From NCBI GenBank assembly GCA_001593845.1, contig LUCF01000043.1, forward strand, positions 1 to 7,064: 7,064 nucleotides of DNA, given 5' to 3'. The notes beneath the pieces were generated by a model. The model was not told the DNA's origin. It ran no database searches and was given only the letters and a program-made list of their open reading frames with translations. Below, in pieces: positions 5,280 through 7,064 of the stretch. Both the position numbers and the translations under genes were made by a program. The DNA comes from Candidatus Bathyarchaeota archaeon B63 (GTDB lineage Archaea > Thermoproteota > Bathyarchaeia > Bathyarchaeales > DTEX01). How positions within the stretch are numbered: position 1 is the stretch's first letter; each line of letters opens with the position of its first letter.

Positions 5280-5764
5280 TAACCAGTCTCCTCCCCGCCC
5301 TTCCTCACCACTTTGACGTAGTCTGCGTGAACCGTGATTGGGAGCGTGAATGTTGCCTCTAGGAGCTCTATTGTGACCTCCTCTTTAGCTCTGTCTATGG
5401 CCGTGATCTTGGCCCTCATCCCCTTGAATGGGCCCCCGGTCACCTCTACGAGATCGCTTACATCGAGCTCCTCTATGACGGGCTTGACAACAACGTACTT
5501 CTCGATCTCGGAGAAGGAGACCATCCCGGGAACCCTAGATCTGACATGCCTTATCCCCGAGATCGCCTCCTCAACTATGTGAGGCCCATCAGCCTCGATG
5601 AAGATGTAACCCTTCAGAGCCTCCGGTACGAGGATCGACCTGATCATTATCTTGTTGGCCTCAGCTCGGCCAGCTATGAGGTTGGAGACGTTCCTCTCCT
5701 GGCCGACCGTCGTCCTAACAGCGAATATCATCGTGGATCGTTCACTTTCGCTCAAATCGTTCAC
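5279..5764 (-). CDS. spt5: Transcription elongation factor Spt5 (archaeal NusG)
   Basis: Spt5 binds the RNA polymerase clamp, usually with Spt4, to keep elongation processive; its KOW domain can contact ribosomal protein uS10. An NGN domain (about residues 12-95, opening IFAVRTTVGQERNV, with EALKGYIFIEA at 48-58) is followed by a KOW domain (about 102-135, VEVTGGPFKGMRAKI). Two starts are possible. GTG 5764 abuts the secE stop codon and gives 161 residues. ATG 5731 gives 150 residues starting MIFAVRTTVGQE, which is exactly how most archaeal homologues begin, so 5731 is quite likely the true start. Neither has a strong Shine-Dalgarno site. The gene is the second of the operon, and its stop overlaps the rpl11 start. 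Confidence 0.95.
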   Translation of the reverse strand: MNDLSESERSTMIFAVRTTVGQERNVSNLIAGRAEANKIMIRSILVPEALKGYIFIEADGPHIVEEAISGIRHVRSRVPGMVSFSEIEKYVVVKPVIEELDVSDLVEVTGGPFKGMRAKITAIDRAKEEVTIELLEATFTLPITVHADYVKVVRKGGEETG

Positions 5765-5926
5765 CTATCCCGGAAATATTGTTGAGATGAAGGCTGAGAG
5801 GAGCTTTATCACGAAGCCTATGAGGCCTATCACTAATATCCCGGCTGAGCATATCTTTATGGTCTGCCATAGCTCGCTTCTTCCAGGTTTACGTGCAAGC
5901 CGGAGTAATCTTAAACATGATCTCAT
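5765..5926 (-). CDS. secE: Preprotein translocase subunit SecE (Sec61 gamma)
   Basis: Found by hand translation of the minus strand. SecE clamps the two halves of SecY in the membrane. From ATG 5926 there are 53 residues: a basic amphipathic segment with RLARKPGRSELWQ (9-21), matching the archaeal (A/T)xKPT-xxE-(F/Y/W) signature, then one transmembrane helix (about 25-45, with VIGLIGFVIKLL) and the short tail STIFPG. The stop codon directly precedes GTG 5764 of spt5, the standard archaeal secE-spt5 arrangement. Similarity to homologues seems to extend slightly upstream (FISFM), so TTG 5944 with an AAGGA site about nine bases before it is an alternative start, adding six residues. No ftsZ, a common neighbour, lies upstream here. 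Confidence 0.9.
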   Translation of the reverse strand: MRSCLRLLRLARKPGRSELWQTIKICSAGILVIGLIGFVIKLLSAFISTIFPG

Positions 5927-5989
5927 GAAGGATATGAACCCCAAACCTCCACATCCTTCCGCCGCTATAAGGACAAGGATGAATGTCCC

Positions 5990-5998
5990 CTATATAAG
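5990..5998 (-). promoter_or_regulatory. TATA box of the secE-spt5-rpl11-rpl1-rpl10 operon
   Basis: CTTATATAG on the minus strand lies about 65 bases before ATG 5926 and about 47 before TTG 5944. It predicts transcription starting near 5968 and a leader of 25-40 bases. It is the only convincing box upstream of secE. The core TATATA is nearly symmetric, so plus-strand use cannot be excluded. Confidence 0.6.
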
Positions 5999-6033
5999 AG
6001 TATACCCAACGAAGATAACTACGGAGAAACATT

Positions 6034-6045
6034 ATGAGTGCTCAT
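6034..6045. repeat. Palindrome ATGAG-TG-CTCAT in the secE divergent spacer
   Basis: Five-base arms pair perfectly around TG. It sits about 35 bases upstream of the secE TATA box. A second small inverted repeat, GCCT-TG-AGGC, follows at 6047-6056 with its centre 12 bases further on. Such placement suits an activator site, but symmetry this short can arise by chance. Confidence 0.25.
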
Positions 6046-6125
6046 CGCCTTGAGGCTCCAGATGCTGTTATGACCGCCCCGTCAACGAGAGCTTAATCGT
6101 GCCGTGTAATTAAAAAGGGGTTAGA

Positions 6126-6133
6126 CTTTAATC
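6126..6133 (+). promoter_or_regulatory. Possible TATA box of the secreted-protein gene
   Basis: CTTTAATC lies 50 bases before ATG 6183 and would start transcription near 6155, keeping the strong Shine-Dalgarno GGGGGAGGG (6167-6175) in the leader. An alternative, GAATATAC (6147-6154), would give a nearly leaderless message lacking that site and is less likely. Confidence 0.35.
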
Positions 6134-6182
6134 TATCGAATCATCAGAATATACGACACAGAAAGCGGGGGAGGGCCTCAGG

Positions 6183-7064
6183 ATGAACCGTCTAAAAGCC
6201 ACGTTGACGATCGCCTTATTGCTCATTCTGATCTCTCTCCAGTCCTTAGATGCCGAGGGGCAGACCGCAGTGAGCGCCACGAGGATCAGAGGCCTCGTGC
6301 TGAGCGATGATAACAAGCCGCTTCCCCAGGCTTTAGTCGCCGTCTTCGGCCCTAAGGGCTTCAGAGCCCGCCTACGCACAGACTCTTCTGGGAGATTCGA
6401 TCTCGCTGTGAACCGCCAAGGATCCTACATTATATATGTCGGGATTGACGATCCTGAGACCCCGGGGATAGATTATGTGCCTTCTGTATGGCAGACCTAT
6501 GTCCAGATGGGCTCCATATCCTCTTACACATTCGTTCTGGAGAAGGGAGCCTCACTCTACATAGAGGGGGGAATATGGTTCATAGAGAAGAGCAGACCGG
6601 CTGACTTCTACAAATTCACGGTTGTGAATCCAGACGGGTCTTCTTTGGGCGGTAGCTCCATACGGGTCTATGGGAGCGGCAGCGACATAACCAAGAGGCT
6701 CGGCTTGAGCCCCGAGCTCGTAATCGTCCCAGCCAATAGAGACGTAGCCATCTCAGTATACGCGAAGGTGGATCAGGTCGCCCATTCCTTTCTGATGCGC
6801 GGGGAGAAGGGCTACTTTAGGCTCTCTCAGGGTGAGGCTCTGCACGTGGATGTTCGGCCTGACAACCTCAAATTCAACCTTGAGGTTGTGAGGTCGATGC
6901 TGGACTCCGCCTTTAATCTGCTGATGGATGCTGAGGCCGCCGGATTCCTAGTAGCGGTTGAGAGAAGCGCGCTTTGGAGGGCTTACGGTGAGATGGAGTC
7001 TGCCTTCGCCCTATTGAAGAAGGGATCCTATGATGAGTCCTTCGCTGAGCTCCGCAGCGCCTAC
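6183..7064 (+). CDS. Secreted or surface-anchored protein with carboxypeptidase-regulatory-like domain, 3' end beyond window
   Basis: Exactly 294 codons are open from ATG 6183 to the right edge, so the C-terminus is unknown. GAGGG (6171-6175) lies seven bases upstream of the start. Residues 1-30 are a typical signal peptide: basic N-terminus (NRLK), hydrophobic core LTIALLLILISL, then a polar stretch where cleavage is plausible. Residues 35-88 look like a carboxypeptidase-regulatory-type beta sandwich (RGLVL...PLPQALVAVFG...TDSSGRFDLAV...GSYIIYV). Residues 110-228 appear to be another beta-rich module, and 228-294 are helical with paired alpha segments. The family is used for carbohydrate or protein binding on the cell surface. 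No catalytic motif is visible, so a specific substrate cannot be given. It is divergent from secE and has no evident functional tie to that operon. Confidence 0.85.
   Translation, partial: MNRLKATLTIALLLILISLQSLDAEGQTAVSATRIRGLVLSDDNKPLPQALVAVFGPKGFRARLRTDSSGRFDLAVNRQGSYIIYVGIDDPETPGIDYVPSVWQTYVQMGSISSYTFVLEKGASLYIEGGIWFIEKSRPADFYKFTVVNPDGSSLGGSSIRVYGSGSDITKRLGLSPELVIVPANRDVAISVYAKVDQVAHSFLMRGEKGYFRLSQGEALHVDVRPDNLKFNLEVVRSMLDSAFNLLMDAEAAGFLVAVERSALWRAYGEMESAFALLKKGSYDESFAELRSAY

Noticed and set aside
5928..5950. A tRNA T-arm-like string (GGGGTTCATATCC) on the minus strand upstream of the secE ATG
   Set aside because: The stem needs two G-T pairs and a mismatch, and no acceptor, D or anticodon arms were found; it is explained by the secE N-terminal coding region.
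6034..6096. A 20-residue plus-strand ORF in the secE divergent spacer, preceded by GGAGA
   Set aside because: Very short, no recognisable product, overlaps palindromic sequence; the composition looks like non-coding spacer.

Overview
The window looks like a thermophilic archaeon, probably a deep lineage of the TACK type (Bathyarchaeia, Korarchaeota or a relative). The evidence is an archaeal SecE, an archaeal Spt5, ribosomal proteins uL11, uL1 and uL10 of archaeal type, an archaeal/plant-type D-aminoacyl-tRNA deacylase (DTD2), and a branched-chain polyamine synthase (BpsA), an enzyme family of thermophiles. Promoters are TATA-like, Shine-Dalgarno sites are strong, and AGG/AGA arginine codons are heavily used. 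Lineage is an inference; no rRNA is present.

Layout. Positions 1-898 (minus) hold most of bpsA, cut by the left edge. A 182-base divergent spacer follows, with a strong TATA box and a clustered palindrome. Next, on the plus strand, is 1081-1635, an unrecognised protein that combines an 11-residue-repeat N-terminal helix, a proline-rich linker, a ribbon-helix-helix (RHH) DNA-binding domain, a coiled coil and a C-terminal zinc ribbon. Then come two adjacent stand-alone RAM (Lrp/AsnC effector-domain) genes at 1766-1996 and 2008-2232, a 139-base spacer with a possible 22-residue ORF and hairpins, and dtdA at 2372-3190. These plus-strand genes suggest a small-molecule sensing and translation quality-control neighbourhood.

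Facing dtdA, with only 27 bases between the stop codons, is a minus-strand translation and secretion operon transcribed in the order secE - spt5/nusG - rpl11 - rpl1 - rpl10 (5926 down to 3218). secE was located by hand translation. SecE is the small translocon subunit, Spt5 is the elongation factor that couples RNA polymerase to ribosomes, and uL11/uL1/uL10 build the L1 and GTPase-associated stalks. Two things are unusual: uL10 (P0) ends without the normal acidic C-terminal tail, and no rpl12 (P1) follows it. The uL1 Shine-Dalgarno sequence sits in a possible sequestering hairpin.

At the right end, from 6183 and running off the window, is a secreted protein with a signal peptide and a carboxypeptidase-regulatory-like beta-sandwich domain. 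It is transcribed divergently from secE.

No mobile element, CRISPR array, tRNA or rRNA was seen. The best candidate for something undescribed is the RHH/zinc-ribbon protein with its putative operator. The second is the tail-less P0 without an adjacent P1.
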